This document shows, piece by piece, positions 17,088 through 26,708 of a stretch of 64,000 bases of DNA. The notes beneath the pieces are model-generated. The model saw only the letters and a list, made by a program, of their open reading frames with translations. It did not search any database and had not been told where the DNA came from. The stretch lies in contig NZ_CP012996.1 of the NCBI RefSeq assembly GCF_001412655.1, positions 3,348,001 through 3,412,000 of the forward strand, given 5' to 3'. A program made the position numbers and the translations under genes. The DNA is from Pedobacter sp. PACM 27299. Lineage in GTDB: Bacteria > Bacteroidota > Bacteroidia > Sphingobacteriales > Sphingobacteriaceae. The first letter of the stretch is position 1. Each line of letters starts with the position of its first letter.

Positions 17088-17600
17088 CTAAAGGTTCTTA
17101 GTCAGCTCTTCGCTTAAAGGTTTCACTTTAGAGCGGAAACGGTGTACCAATTCTCCTTTTTCATTGATTAAGAACTTCTCGAAATTCCAGTTGATGTCAC
17201 CAGTGAAATCTGGGTTTGCTGCAGTTGTCAGATATTTGAACAATGGGTTAATGTCATCACCTTTAACACTCACTTTTTCACTTAATAAAAAGGTAACCCC
17301 AAAATTCTTTTTACAGAAGTCCTGAATTTCAGAATTAGTCGCTAATTCTTGTCCGCCGAAATTACCAGCTGGGAATCCGATCAACACCACCTCTTTACCA
17401 TATTGCTTACTCAATTTCTCCAGGTCTTCATATTGAGGCGTATACCCACATTTCGACGCGGTGTTCACAATCAGGATTTTCTTTCCTTTGAATTGCGACA
17501 TTTTCATCACTTTACCATCGATGGTTCTAAAGTTGAAATCATAAATACTTTTTGCCGGCGGGGTAAAGATCAGGCTCAGTAATATTAATAATGTATTCAT
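17088..17600 (-). CDS. Exported glutathione-peroxidase-family thiol peroxidase
   Basis: A 170-residue GPx-fold protein with a short N-terminal signal-like segment (MNTLLILLSLIFTPPAKS). The catalytic residues are visible: peroxidatic Cys51 (ASKCGYTPQY), Gln84 (FGGQE), and Trp138-Asn139 (NWNFEKFL). The nucleophile is Cys, not selenocysteine; a second Cys at 96 (IQDFCKKNF) may be the resolving residue, as in thioredoxin-dependent family members. It would reduce hydrogen or lipid peroxides, probably in the periplasm. It is followed by its own terminator. Confidence 0.92.
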   Translation of the reverse strand: MNTLLILLSLIFTPPAKSIYDFNFRTIDGKVMKMSQFKGKKILIVNTASKCGYTPQYEDLEKLSKQYGKEVVLIGFPAGNFGGQELATNSEIQDFCKKNFGVTFLLSEKVSVKGDDINPLFKYLTTAANPDFTGDINWNFEKFLINEKGELVHRFRSKVKPLSEELTKNL

Positions 17601-17701
17601 AGTTTGATATTTTTAAATGTATAAACGAAGTTAAGCACAAAAAGATTGTTTGAACCTAAAAGAAGCTTGGAAATAGTAAAAAAACTTCATTTATTACCTA
17701 G

Positions 17702-17884
17702 AAATGTCCGGCGGCTTAAACATTCCGATACCGCTATATTGAAATAGGCGATTTTGAAAAAGACAATCCCTCCTATTTATAAAGTATTAAAGAAATATTT
17801 GCTCGCTATAAAGGTAGAATCGAAGTTATTCCTGCATAATTAGGCGAATTACTTGAAATACATTACGGCTTTAAACCTATTTAG
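17702..17884 (+). pseudogene. Possible decayed gene fragment
   Basis: In one frame this stretch reads as a protein broken by in-frame TAA codons at about 17777 and 17834 before a TAG at 17882: IEIGDFEKDNPSYL, SIKEIFARYKGRIEVIPA, LGELLEIHYGFKPI. The pieces have protein-like charge patterns, unlike random AT-rich DNA, so it may be a recent pseudogene. I cannot name the family. An alternative explanation is chance. Confidence 0.3.
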
Positions 17885-18015
17885 CATATCCCCATTTTTT
17901 TATCAAAAAAACACATTACCCCGGATAAGCCCCATAAATCAGCTATAATCACCACTTTATAGCTAATAAAATGAGGCTTTTTCAAATTTATTTACTATAA
18001 AAATCATATCGGATT

Positions 18016-18046
18016 TTGAAATTAGCCTTATTTATAGCTTTATTTG
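18016..18046 (+). promoter_or_regulatory. Probable topA promoter
   Basis: TTG at 18016-18018 lies 20 bases before TTTATTTG (18039-18046), which matches the Bacteroidota -7 box TAnnTTTG in 7 of 8 positions. The predicted start is about 10 bases before the topA ATG at 18063. Confidence 0.55.
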
Positions 18047-18062
18047 CAGAAAAACGTTCTGA

Positions 18063-20645
18063 ATGGCGAAGAATTTATTAATAGTTGAGTCACCTGCAAA
18101 AGCTAAAACCATCGAAGGGTATTTAGGAAAAGATTTCCTTGTTAAATCAAGTTACGGACACATCCGGGATTTGGTTAAGGGGGATATGGGCATCGATGTA
18201 GCCAATAATTTCGCCCAGACCTATGAGGTCCCTGCCGATAAAAAGCATGTAGTAGCCGAGCTTAAGAAGTTAGCCAAGGAAGCCGAAATGGTATGGCTAG
18301 CGTCCGATGAGGACCGTGAAGGGGAAGCAATTTCCTGGCACTTATATGAGACATTAGGACTAAAAGAAAATAAAACTAAACGTATAGTATTTCACGAGAT
18401 CACTAAGCCTGCCATCTTAAAGGCGATAGAGAATCCACGTACCATCGATTATAACCTGGTCAACGCCCAGCAGGCACGCCGTGTATTGGATAGATTGGTA
18501 GGTTTTGAACTTTCTCCGGTATTGTGGAAAAAAATCAAACCATCTTTATCTGCAGGTAGAGTGCAGTCGGTAGCCGTACGTTTAATTGTAGATAGAGAGC
18601 GAGAAGTCAATAAATTTAATGCAACCGCTGCATTTAAGGTATCTGCACAATTCGGTACTGGAAAAGGTAAAGAAGTGGTGAAAGCAGAATTGCCACAGCG
18701 TTTTGAAAAAGAAGCAGATGCAGAGAAATTCTTAAATGACAGTATCCAGGCAGGATTCAGCGTGGCCAGTTTAGAGACCAGACCTGCAAAAAGAAACCCA
18801 GCGCCTCCATTTACAACTTCGACTTTACAGCAGGAAGCTTCCCGTAAACTGGGATATTCGGTGTCGAGGACGATGCAGATCGCTCAGCGACTGTATGAAA
18901 GTGGACGTATCACGTATATGCGTACCGATTCCGTGAATTTATCGGAAACTGCATTACAGGCAGCATCAGCGGAAATTAATTCTGCATGGGGCGAGAAATA
19001 CCATCACCAAAGAACTTATAAAACGAAATCTGCAGGCGCACAGGAAGCTCACGAGGCCATCCGCCCTACTTATTTCAATCACCATACCGTGACCGGCGAC
19101 AGTTCAGAACAGCGTTTGTATGAATTGATCTGGAAGCGTGCCATCGCTTCTCAGATGTCTGAGGCGCAGTTTGAAAAAACAACTGCACAGATTGCCATCA
19201 GTACCCGAAAAGAGCATTTAGTTGCAGAAGGTGAAGTATTGAAATTTGATGGTTTCCTAAAAGTATACCTGGAATCCAGCGATGACGATGAAGCAGAAGA
19301 TTCTGAAGACAACAACATGCTGCCTCCATTGGCTAAAGGCCAGGAATTGAGCTTAAGAGAAATGAATGCAACAGAGCGTTTCTCTCGTCCGCCGGCAAGA
19401 TATACAGAGGCCAGTATGATTAAGAAACTGGAAGAACTGGGTATCGGTCGTCCTTCTACTTATGCACCAACGATCTCTACGATTCAAAACCGTGGTTATG
19501 TGGTGAAAGAAGACCGTGATGGTCGTCAGCGTTCCTTTACCTCGATTGTATTGGCGAATGGTGAAGTTAAAAAACAAATTAAAACAGAAATTACGGGTGC
19601 AGAGAAATCAAAACTCTTCCCAACAGATATAGGTGAAGTAGTGAACGACTTCCTGGTAGAACACTTTAAAGGAATTGTCGATTTCAACTTTACAGCGAAT
19701 GTAGAGAAGGAATTTGATGAGATCGCACAAGGTTTACAGGAATGGACGAAAATGCTCCACTCCTTCTACACCCCTTTCCATCAGGAAGTAGAAACTACAT
19801 TAGAAAACGCGGAACGTGCAAACGGAGAACGTTTACTAGGTGTGGATCCAGTTTCTGGAAAGAACGTATATGCTAAAGTAGGTAAATTTGGTCCATTGGT
19901 GCAAATTGGTCAGAATGATGATGAAGAAAAACCGCGTTATGCGAGTTTGGCAAAATCTCAGTCGGTGGCCACAGTGACACTTGAAGACGCTTTAGAGCAG
20001 TTTAAACTGCCTTTCCAATTGGAAGACTATGAAGGTAAAGAAGTTTCTGTAGGTGTAGGCCGCTTTGGCCCTTACGTGAAATGGGGAGATGCTTACATCT
20101 CCATTCCTAAAAACGAAGAGCCTTTATCAGTAGATAGAGACCGTGCGATAGAAATTATTCAGGAGAAAATCACTGCTGATGCTCCTGTTGCACATTACGA
20201 AGGTTTGCCGGTGACAAAAGGAAAAGGCCGTTTCGGTCCTTTCATCAAATGGAACGACTTGTTCATCAACGTACCAAAAGCATATAACTTTGAAGAACTT
20301 TCGGCCGCAGATATCAATGAATTGATTGGCAAAAAGGTGGAAAAAGAAGCCAACAGATTCATCCAGCAGTGGAATGAGGAGAAAATTGCGATTGAAAACG
20401 GCAGATGGGGACCTTTCATCCGCTTCGGTAAAGACATGCTGAAACTGGGTAAAAACCCGGCTACAGGTGAAAAATACACACCTGAGGATCTGGCATCCGT
20501 TTCTTTGGAGGAAGTGAAAAAACTAATCGTTGAGCAGGTTCCAAATGCATTTGAGCCTAAAGCAACGAAGAAAAAAGCAGCAGCTAAAACCACTGCTAAA
20601 GCGGCAAAAGCACCAGCAAAAAAGAAAACAGTAGCGAAAAAATAG
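18063..20645 (+). CDS. topA: DNA topoisomerase I
   Basis: An 860-residue type IA topoisomerase, which relaxes negative supercoils. The N-terminal Toprim domain (LLIVESPAKAKTIEGYLG, SYGHIRDL, ASDEDREGEAI with the acidic metal-binding residues) is followed by the central domain with catalytic Tyr285 in ITYMRTDS. Four-Cys zinc ribbons are absent; instead the C-terminal half has repeats of the GRFGPFIKW type (VGRFGPYVKWG, GKGRFGPFIKWN, GRWGPFIRFG). The protein ends in a Lys/Ala-rich tail (from about residue 835) that probably contacts DNA. This C-terminal plan is usual in Bacteroidota. Confidence 0.98.
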   Translation: MAKNLLIVESPAKAKTIEGYLGKDFLVKSSYGHIRDLVKGDMGIDVANNFAQTYEVPADKKHVVAELKKLAKEAEMVWLASDEDREGEAISWHLYETLGLKENKTKRIVFHEITKPAILKAIENPRTIDYNLVNAQQARRVLDRLVGFELSPVLWKKIKPSLSAGRVQSVAVRLIVDREREVNKFNATAAFKVSAQFGTGKGKEVVKAELPQRFEKEADAEKFLNDSIQAGFSVASLETRPAKRNPAPPFTTSTLQQEASRKLGYSVSRTMQIAQRLYESGRITYMRTDSVNLSETALQAASAEINSAWGEKYHHQRTYKTKSAGAQEAHEAIRPTYFNHHTVTGDSSEQRLYELIWKRAIASQMSEAQFEKTTAQIAISTRKEHLVAEGEVLKFDGFLKVYLESSDDDEAEDSEDNNMLPPLAKGQELSLREMNATERFSRPPARYTEASMIKKLEELGIGRPSTYAPTISTIQNRGYVVKEDRDGRQRSFTSIVLANGEVKKQIKTEITGAEKSKLFPTDIGEVVNDFLVEHFKGIVDFNFTANVEKEFDEIAQGLQEWTKMLHSFYTPFHQEVETTLENAERANGERLLGVDPVSGKNVYAKVGKFGPLVQIGQNDDEEKPRYASLAKSQSVATVTLEDALEQFKLPFQLEDYEGKEVSVGVGRFGPYVKWGDAYISIPKNEEPLSVDRDRAIEIIQEKITADAPVAHYEGLPVTKGKGRFGPFIKWNDLFINVPKAYNFEELSAADINELIGKKVEKEANRFIQQWNEEKIAIENGRWGPFIRFGKDMLKLGKNPATGEKYTPEDLASVSLEEVKKLIVEQVPNAFEPKATKKKAAAKTTAKAAKAPAKKKTVAKK

Positions 20646-20673
20646 AAGGCAGGTAACCCCTGCAAGCGTAATT

Positions 20674-21078
20674 ATGAAAAAGGATCTCCCAGAAAACATA
20701 GTAGAAGATATCGCCGTTGCGGTGGTATTGACCAGCGAAAGTCCGGAGTTTAAAAACTGGACAGTATATCTGATTAACCTGAAAAATGAGGTTTTGGAAA
20801 ATGTCATGATCAGTTCAAAGGGATATGGAGAAAAAGACGGTAGAAAAGTGCAGACTTCTGTGCTGCGCCACTCTTTGGGAAATGTAATGCCACAATCTTT
20901 TGCCGGTGTAGAAGCGATTGCTCCAGAAGTACTGGGCTTAACAAACGAATACTGGTTGAGCTATTATATAAATAATGTGATCTATGATAAAAAGTTTATT
21001 TTTCTCCCTGAAAGCATTGTAGATGAGAACCTAATCCGAATTCCACTGGTGAACAAGCCAGGAGTAATGATAAAATAA
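20674..21078 (+). CDS. Hypothetical 134-residue protein downstream of topA
   Basis: I do not recognise a named family. The protein is soluble, with an N-terminal alternating hydrophobic stretch (VAVAVVLTSESPEFKNWTVYLINLK in part) and a C-terminal FIFLPESIVDENLIRIPLV segment. It starts 28 bp after topA on the same strand and so is probably in the topA transcript. It lacks a signal peptide and obvious catalytic motifs. Length and composition suggest a real, conserved gene. Confidence 0.75.
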   Translation: MKKDLPENIVEDIAVAVVLTSESPEFKNWTVYLINLKNEVLENVMISSKGYGEKDGRKVQTSVLRHSLGNVMPQSFAGVEAIAPEVLGLTNEYWLSYYINNVIYDKKFIFLPESIVDENLIRIPLVNKPGVMIK

Positions 21079-21148
21079 TTTCGGTTTAATTCCCGATCTC
21101 AATCCTTTTTGTTAATTTCCATGATCTTTACCTATAAGAACAGATTTC

Positions 21149-24100
21149 ATGAAAATTACGCAAAAAGGATTTTTTATTGGCGGAGCTTTGCTCGTCCTTA
21201 TCGGCCTTACTACCTTCTTCCTCCTAAAAAAGAAGCCCACTAAAGACAATCAGGCCTATGCTAAATACATAGAAGCTTATACCTCTGGTACCGTATCCAA
21301 AAAAAGCAATATTAGAATCAGATTGGCCAGTCAGGTGAAAACCATGGGCGATATTGGTGTAGCTGATCAAAGGGACCTATTTAGCAGCTCCCCTTCCATT
21401 AAGGGAAAAACTTATTGGATTGATGCGCAAACCTTAGAATTTCGCCCGGATGAAGCGTTGAAGTCCGGCGAAACGTATGATGTGACTTTCCACCTCGATG
21501 AAGTGACAGAAACAGAGAAAGGTTTGGGAGATTTTGATTTCGACTTTAAGGTCATCAATCCGGGGCTGGATTTAACGCAGGAAGGTCTGGTTTCTCAGAA
21601 CAACACTTCGCTGGATTACATGAAGCTCAAAGGAGAAATCAACACCGCCGATCAGGAAGATCCTAAATTGATTGAACAATGTTTAAAGGTTGATTTCCCA
21701 AGCGCTTTAAAAGTAAAATGGCAGCACACACCAGCAAAAAACACTTCCAGCTTTACCATAGACAGTATTCCTAAGGGGAAATCCGAAACTCCGTTGAATT
21801 TAGCCTGGGATGGCGATCCAATTAAAGCAGGAAGAAGAGGACAGGAAGAATTGGTCGTTCCTGCTAAAGGAATATTTAAGATCATGAACATGAAAGCTGT
21901 GCAGGATATGGAAGATTTTGCATTGGTGCAATTTTCTGAACCGGTTAATGTAGGTCAGGATCTCAATGGACTGATCAGCTTGTCGCAATTGTCAAACCTG
22001 CGGTTTACCATTGATGCCAGTCAGGTGAAGGTATATAGCCCTGATAAACTGGAAGGTAATTACCAGTTTACCGTAAATGAAGGCGTAGAGAATATCAATA
22101 ACAAAACACTAACTGCGGCAAAAGCAGCCAATATTATCTTTGAGAACAAACTTCCATCGGTAGAGATTTCCGGAAAAGGAACGATCCTTCCCAATTCAGG
22201 GAAATTGGTATTGCCTTTTGATGCGGTGAATTTGAAAGCGGTGGATGTGACTATCATCAAGATTTATGAGAACAATATCCCTCAGTTTTTCCAGACCAAT
22301 GGATTTGATGGCAATCAGGAACTGCGACGTGTAGGTAAACCGATTGTTCAGAAAACGATTCGTTTGGATGAGGATAAATCACTCAACCTACATAAGAAAA
22401 ACCGCTTTACTTTAGACCTAGACAAGATCATTCGTACTGAACCTGGTGCCATGTACCGTGTGACCATTGGCTTTAGAAGCGCTTATAATCTTTTCAAATG
22501 TGCAGAAGGGTCTTCAAAAGAAGGTGATTCCAGTGAGGATGAATTTGAAAATTACAGCAGGGAGAAGCTGGATGAATTCGATGATTTCTGGCTGAGGTAT
22601 GATAATTATTATCCTAGTGGCTATAGCTGGGAAGATAGAGACAACCCTTGTACCCCATCCTATTACAGAACTGATAGATTTGCCAGTCGAAATTTGATTG
22701 CCTCCAACATTGGTTTAATTGCCAAAGGCGGTAATGATGGCAGTATGCTGATCATCGCCACAGATTTATTAACCGCCAAGCCCCTAAGTGGTGTATCGAT
22801 AGAATTACAGGATTACCAGCGACAGGTTATTGAAACGGTTAAAACCGATGGCGATGGTATGGTGACCATTGACAACAAAAGAAAGCCATTTTTATTGGTG
22901 GCCAAAATGGGCGACGAACGTGGATACCTGAAGGTTAATGATGAAAATGCATTGCCACTGAGCAGATTTGACGTCGCTGGTGATCAGGTACAACATGGCT
23001 TAAAAGGCTTTATTTATGGAGAACGCGGTGTTTGGCGTCCAGGAGATTCTTTGTTTTTATCTTTCATTCTGGAAGACAAGCTTAAAAGACTACCTGGTGC
23101 TTATCCGGTTACTTTCGAATTATACAATCCTAAAGGACAGCTGGTTAAAAGAGCGGTAAATGGTAAACCTTTAAATGGTTTCTACGCTTTTAGAACAGCT
23201 ACAGAGAGTACTGCCCCTACGGGCAACTGGCTGGCAAAAGTAAAAGCCGGCGGCGCTGTATTCTCCAAAACGATTAAAATTGAGACGGTGATGCCAAACA
23301 GGCTTAAAATCAGTTTCAATTATGGTAATCGCCCTTACTTAGGTTCTGGCGGACCATCTACAGCGGTATTATCCGCAAACTGGTTGTTTGGTGCACCAGG
23401 CAAGCATTTAAAAGCAAAAGTAGATGTCAGTCTGAATACGATGAAGACGACGTTTAAAGGATATGAAGATTATAGCTTCGACAACCCTACAGTGGTTTTC
23501 GAATCGCAGTTGAAAACCATTTTTGAAGGAACATTAAATGAAAATGGAACGGCTACTGTAAATACCAATCTGAATGAGAATAATACAGCACCTGGGATGC
23601 TGAAAGCCAATTTCTCGATTAAAGTATTCGAAGCTGGCGGTAATTTCAGTATTGACAATTTTAGCATTCCCTACCATGTGTATTCGGATTATTATGGGAT
23701 AAAAACTCCTGCTGGCGACAAATTAACTGGGATGCTGCTCACAGGTAAAGACCATCAGATTGACATTATCAATGTAAACAGAGATGGAAAATTACTGGCA
23801 GGCAGCAAGGACGTAGATGTGGAGCTATATAAAGTGCAATGGCGCTGGTGGTGGGAACGCGAACAGGAAGACGCTTATGCGAATTTCACTCAAAACTCCT
23901 ACAATAAGCTGGTGATTAAAGAAACGGTAGCCTTGAATAATGGTAAAGGCAAATGGATCTTACGCATTGATGAACCGGAATGGGGTCGTTACCTGCTATT
24001 GGTTAGAGATCGTAAAAGTGGTCACGTGACTGGAAAATCAGTTTATATTGACTGGCCAGGATGGGCACAGCGCGAACAAGGTAATAACCCTACCGAAGCA

Positions 24101-26707
24101 GCTATGCTATCCTTTACCGCCAATAAAACCAAATTTAAAGTGGGAGAAGAAATCGTCCTGACGATTCCTTCCGGTCAGGATGGCAAAGCCCTGATCTCTA
24201 TTGAAAACGGCAGTAGAGTTATAAAAACCTTTTGGACGGATACAAAAGCCGGACAAACGCAGTTTAAATTCAAAGCAGAAAAAGGCATGACACCAAATGT
24301 GTTTGCCAATATCACGCTTTTACAGCCCCATGCACAAACCGTAAATGATTTGCCTATTCGTATGTATGGCGTTATTCCTTTGCTGATTGAAGACCCTGAA
24401 ACCATACTGAAACCGCAGATCAAAATGGCGGATAAGCTGAAACCTGAAACGGAAAGCACCATCACTGTTTCTGAGCAGAATGGAAAAGCAATGACTTATA
24501 CCGTTGCCATTGTTGATGAAGGTTTACTTGACTTAACACGATTTAAAACTCCTGACCCCCATCCTGTTTTCTATGCCAGAGAAGGTCTGGGTGTAAAAAC
24601 ATGGGATCTGTTTGATTATGTCCTGGGTGCCTGGGGCGGAAATCTTGAAAGGATCCTCAGCATCGGTGGTGATGGCAGCATCAACAAAAACCTAAACCCT
24701 GCTAAAGCGAATCGCTTTGTGCCAGTGGTCAAATATATGGGCCCTTTCAGCCTTTCTAAAGGTGGCAGTAATACCCATAAGTTCAAACTGCCGCAATACA
24801 TTGGTGCCGTGAGGGCAATGGTAGTTGCTGGTCAGGATGGTGCTTATGGTGCTGCTGAAAAAAGCGTGTTGGTGAAAAAGCCATTGATGTTATTGGCCAC
24901 GCTTCCAAGGGTGATTGGCCCGGGGGAAAGCTTTACCCTGCCTGCTACCGTATTCGCGACAGAGCCAAACCTGAAAAACGTAACCTTACAATTGCAAGCC
25001 AGTAATCTGGATGTTATCGGTAGCAAAACCCAGCAACTGGCATTTAAACAGCCGGGTGAACAAATGGCTTATTTTGAAATTAAGGCTCCTGAAATGACTG
25101 GAATTGCGAAAGTTAAACTGATCGCTCAAAGTGGCAATGAGAAAATTGCTTACGATGTGGAGCTGGATATTCGTAATCCTAACCCTTATGTGAGTAATGT
25201 AGTTTCGGCAATGATAGAACCTGGAAAAAACTGGGGAATGAATTATGCGCCGATTGGCATGGCAGGAAGTAATTCCGGAAGTCTGGAATTGTCGGCTATC
25301 CCTCCGATTGACCTTAAAAAAAGATTGGGTTATTTAATGCAATACCCACATGGTTGTGTAGAGCAAACTACATCTGGAGTGTTCCCACAGCTGTTTTTGA
25401 ATAAATTAACGCCACTGAGCGAGCAGCAAAAGACCACGACAGAAAGAAATATTAAAGTTGGGATCAATAAATTACGTGCCTTCCAGACTGGTGATGGTGG
25501 CCTTGGTTACTGGCCAGGTGCAACCAGCGCTGATGAATGGGGCAGTATTTATGGCGCGCACTTCCTGATTGAATCACAAAATGCAGGTTATAGTCTGCCG
25601 GTCGGTTTATTAGAGGAGCTTTTGCGTTACCTGAAAGGTAAAGCTTCAAATTGGGCGCCTAACAGCAGCAATTTCTACGGATCTGATCTTACTCAAGCTT
25701 ACCGGTTATATGTCCTTGCGCTAGCTAAAAAGCCTGAAATGGCGGCAATGAATAGACTGAAGGCATTCCAATACTTGTCGGTAGCGGCAAAATGGCGTTT
25801 GGCAGCAGGTTATCAGCTCGCCGGACAAGCCGTAGCAGCAAATGGTTTGATTAAAGGCCTGGCGATTGAAGTACAGCCTTATCAGCAGCTCGGCGGAACT
25901 TATGGTTCTGATTTAAGAGATGAAGCTATGATTTTGGAAACGCTGACTTTATTAGGCCGCAAAGCTGAAGCAGCGAAGTTATTGCAGCCAGTAGCTGCTA
26001 AACTGGGGACTAATGAATGGTATAGCACACAAACTACGGCCTATAGCTTATTGGCAATTGCCAAATTCTGTGGTGCCAATACCAGTTCCAATAACCTTAA
26101 ATATAGCTACCTGATTGATGGAAGAAAAGGAAGCAAGGATTCGAAAGACTTCCTCAACGCTATTCCTTTGACTTTTAAAAACCCTACAGTATCGGTCACG
26201 AATACAGGAAACCGGGTATTGTTTGCACGTCTGATCTTACAAGGTCAGCCTGCAGCTGATCAGAACACCTTCCTGCCAAACAATCCGGAAGCATTGGAAA
26301 TGAACATCAGCTACAAATTGTTAAATGGCAAACCCATAGATCCAGCTGTCCTGAAACAAAGCACAGATTTTTATGCGGAAGTAACGGTGAAGAATCCTGG
26401 AAAAATGGGCTACTATGAGCAGATGGCATTGACGCAAATCTTCCCTTCAGGATGGGAAATTATCAATACCCGAATCAGTGATACGGAAAGTGCGATTGCT
26501 TCCTCTCCGTATATTTACAGAGACATCAGGGACGACCGTGTCTTTACGTATTTCAACCTGAGGGAAAATGAAACGGTGACTTACAAAGTATTGCTGAATG
26601 CGGCTTATATTGGCCGATATTATTTATCTGCAGTGCAGTGTGAAGCGATGTACAACAACAACATAAGTTCTACAGCAGCAGGGAAATGGGTGCAGGTAAT
26701 TAAATAA
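21149..26707 (+). CDS. Bacterial alpha-2-macroglobulin (YfhM-type)
   Basis: A very large (1852-residue) envelope protein of the bacterial alpha-2-macroglobulin family, which traps foreign proteases and protects the cell envelope. The N-terminus has one hydrophobic segment (GFFIGGALLVLIGLTTFFLL) without a lipobox Cys, so it appears anchored by a membrane helix. A macroglobulin domain (GVWRPGDSLFLSF) and the thioester motif GCVEQ are visible, with the reactive Cys at residue 1403 and Gln at 1406. The pbpC gene begins 1 bp after its stop, the classic YfhM-PbpC pairing. It is longer than the E. coli protein by roughly 200 residues. Confidence 0.95.
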   Translation: MKITQKGFFIGGALLVLIGLTTFFLLKKKPTKDNQAYAKYIEAYTSGTVSKKSNIRIRLASQVKTMGDIGVADQRDLFSSSPSIKGKTYWIDAQTLEFRPDEALKSGETYDVTFHLDEVTETEKGLGDFDFDFKVINPGLDLTQEGLVSQNNTSLDYMKLKGEINTADQEDPKLIEQCLKVDFPSALKVKWQHTPAKNTSSFTIDSIPKGKSETPLNLAWDGDPIKAGRRGQEELVVPAKGIFKIMNMKAVQDMEDFALVQFSEPVNVGQDLNGLISLSQLSNLRFTIDASQVKVYSPDKLEGNYQFTVNEGVENINNKTLTAAKAANIIFENKLPSVEISGKGTILPNSGKLVLPFDAVNLKAVDVTIIKIYENNIPQFFQTNGFDGNQELRRVGKPIVQKTIRLDEDKSLNLHKKNRFTLDLDKIIRTEPGAMYRVTIGFRSAYNLFKCAEGSSKEGDSSEDEFENYSREKLDEFDDFWLRYDNYYPSGYSWEDRDNPCTPSYYRTDRFASRNLIASNIGLIAKGGNDGSMLIIATDLLTAKPLSGVSIELQDYQRQVIETVKTDGDGMVTIDNKRKPFLLVAKMGDERGYLKVNDENALPLSRFDVAGDQVQHGLKGFIYGERGVWRPGDSLFLSFILEDKLKRLPGAYPVTFELYNPKGQLVKRAVNGKPLNGFYAFRTATESTAPTGNWLAKVKAGGAVFSKTIKIETVMPNRLKISFNYGNRPYLGSGGPSTAVLSANWLFGAPGKHLKAKVDVSLNTMKTTFKGYEDYSFDNPTVVFESQLKTIFEGTLNENGTATVNTNLNENNTAPGMLKANFSIKVFEAGGNFSIDNFSIPYHVYSDYYGIKTPAGDKLTGMLLTGKDHQIDIINVNRDGKLLAGSKDVDVELYKVQWRWWWEREQEDAYANFTQNSYNKLVIKETVALNNGKGKWILRIDEPEWGRYLLLVRDRKSGHVTGKSVYIDWPGWAQREQGNNPTEAAMLSFTANKTKFKVGEEIVLTIPSGQDGKALISIENGSRVIKTFWTDTKAGQTQFKFKAEKGMTPNVFANITLLQPHAQTVNDLPIRMYGVIPLLIEDPETILKPQIKMADKLKPETESTITVSEQNGKAMTYTVAIVDEGLLDLTRFKTPDPHPVFYAREGLGVKTWDLFDYVLGAWGGNLERILSIGGDGSINKNLNPAKANRFVPVVKYMGPFSLSKGGSNTHKFKLPQYIGAVRAMVVAGQDGAYGAAEKSVLVKKPLMLLATLPRVIGPGESFTLPATVFATEPNLKNVTLQLQASNLDVIGSKTQQLAFKQPGEQMAYFEIKAPEMTGIAKVKLIAQSGNEKIAYDVELDIRNPNPYVSNVVSAMIEPGKNWGMNYAPIGMAGSNSGSLELSAIPPIDLKKRLGYLMQYPHGCVEQTTSGVFPQLFLNKLTPLSEQQKTTTERNIKVGINKLRAFQTGDGGLGYWPGATSADEWGSIYGAHFLIESQNAGYSLPVGLLEELLRYLKGKASNWAPNSSNFYGSDLTQAYRLYVLALAKKPEMAAMNRLKAFQYLSVAAKWRLAAGYQLAGQAVAANGLIKGLAIEVQPYQQLGGTYGSDLRDEAMILETLTLLGRKAEAAKLLQPVAAKLGTNEWYSTQTTAYSLLAIAKFCGANTSSNNLKYSYLIDGRKGSKDSKDFLNAIPLTFKNPTVSVTNTGNRVLFARLILQGQPAADQNTFLPNNPEALEMNISYKLLNGKPIDPAVLKQSTDFYAEVTVKNPGKMGYYEQMALTQIFPSGWEIINTRISDTESAIASSPYIYRDIRDDRVFTYFNLRENETVTYKVLLNAAYIGRYYLSAVQCEAMYNNNISSTAAGKWVQVIK

Positions 26708-26708
26708 A

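Noticed and set aside
20195..20807. Phe/Ala-rich minus-strand frames opposite the topA tail
   Set aside because: They are antisense reads of the Lys/Ala-rich topA C-terminus.
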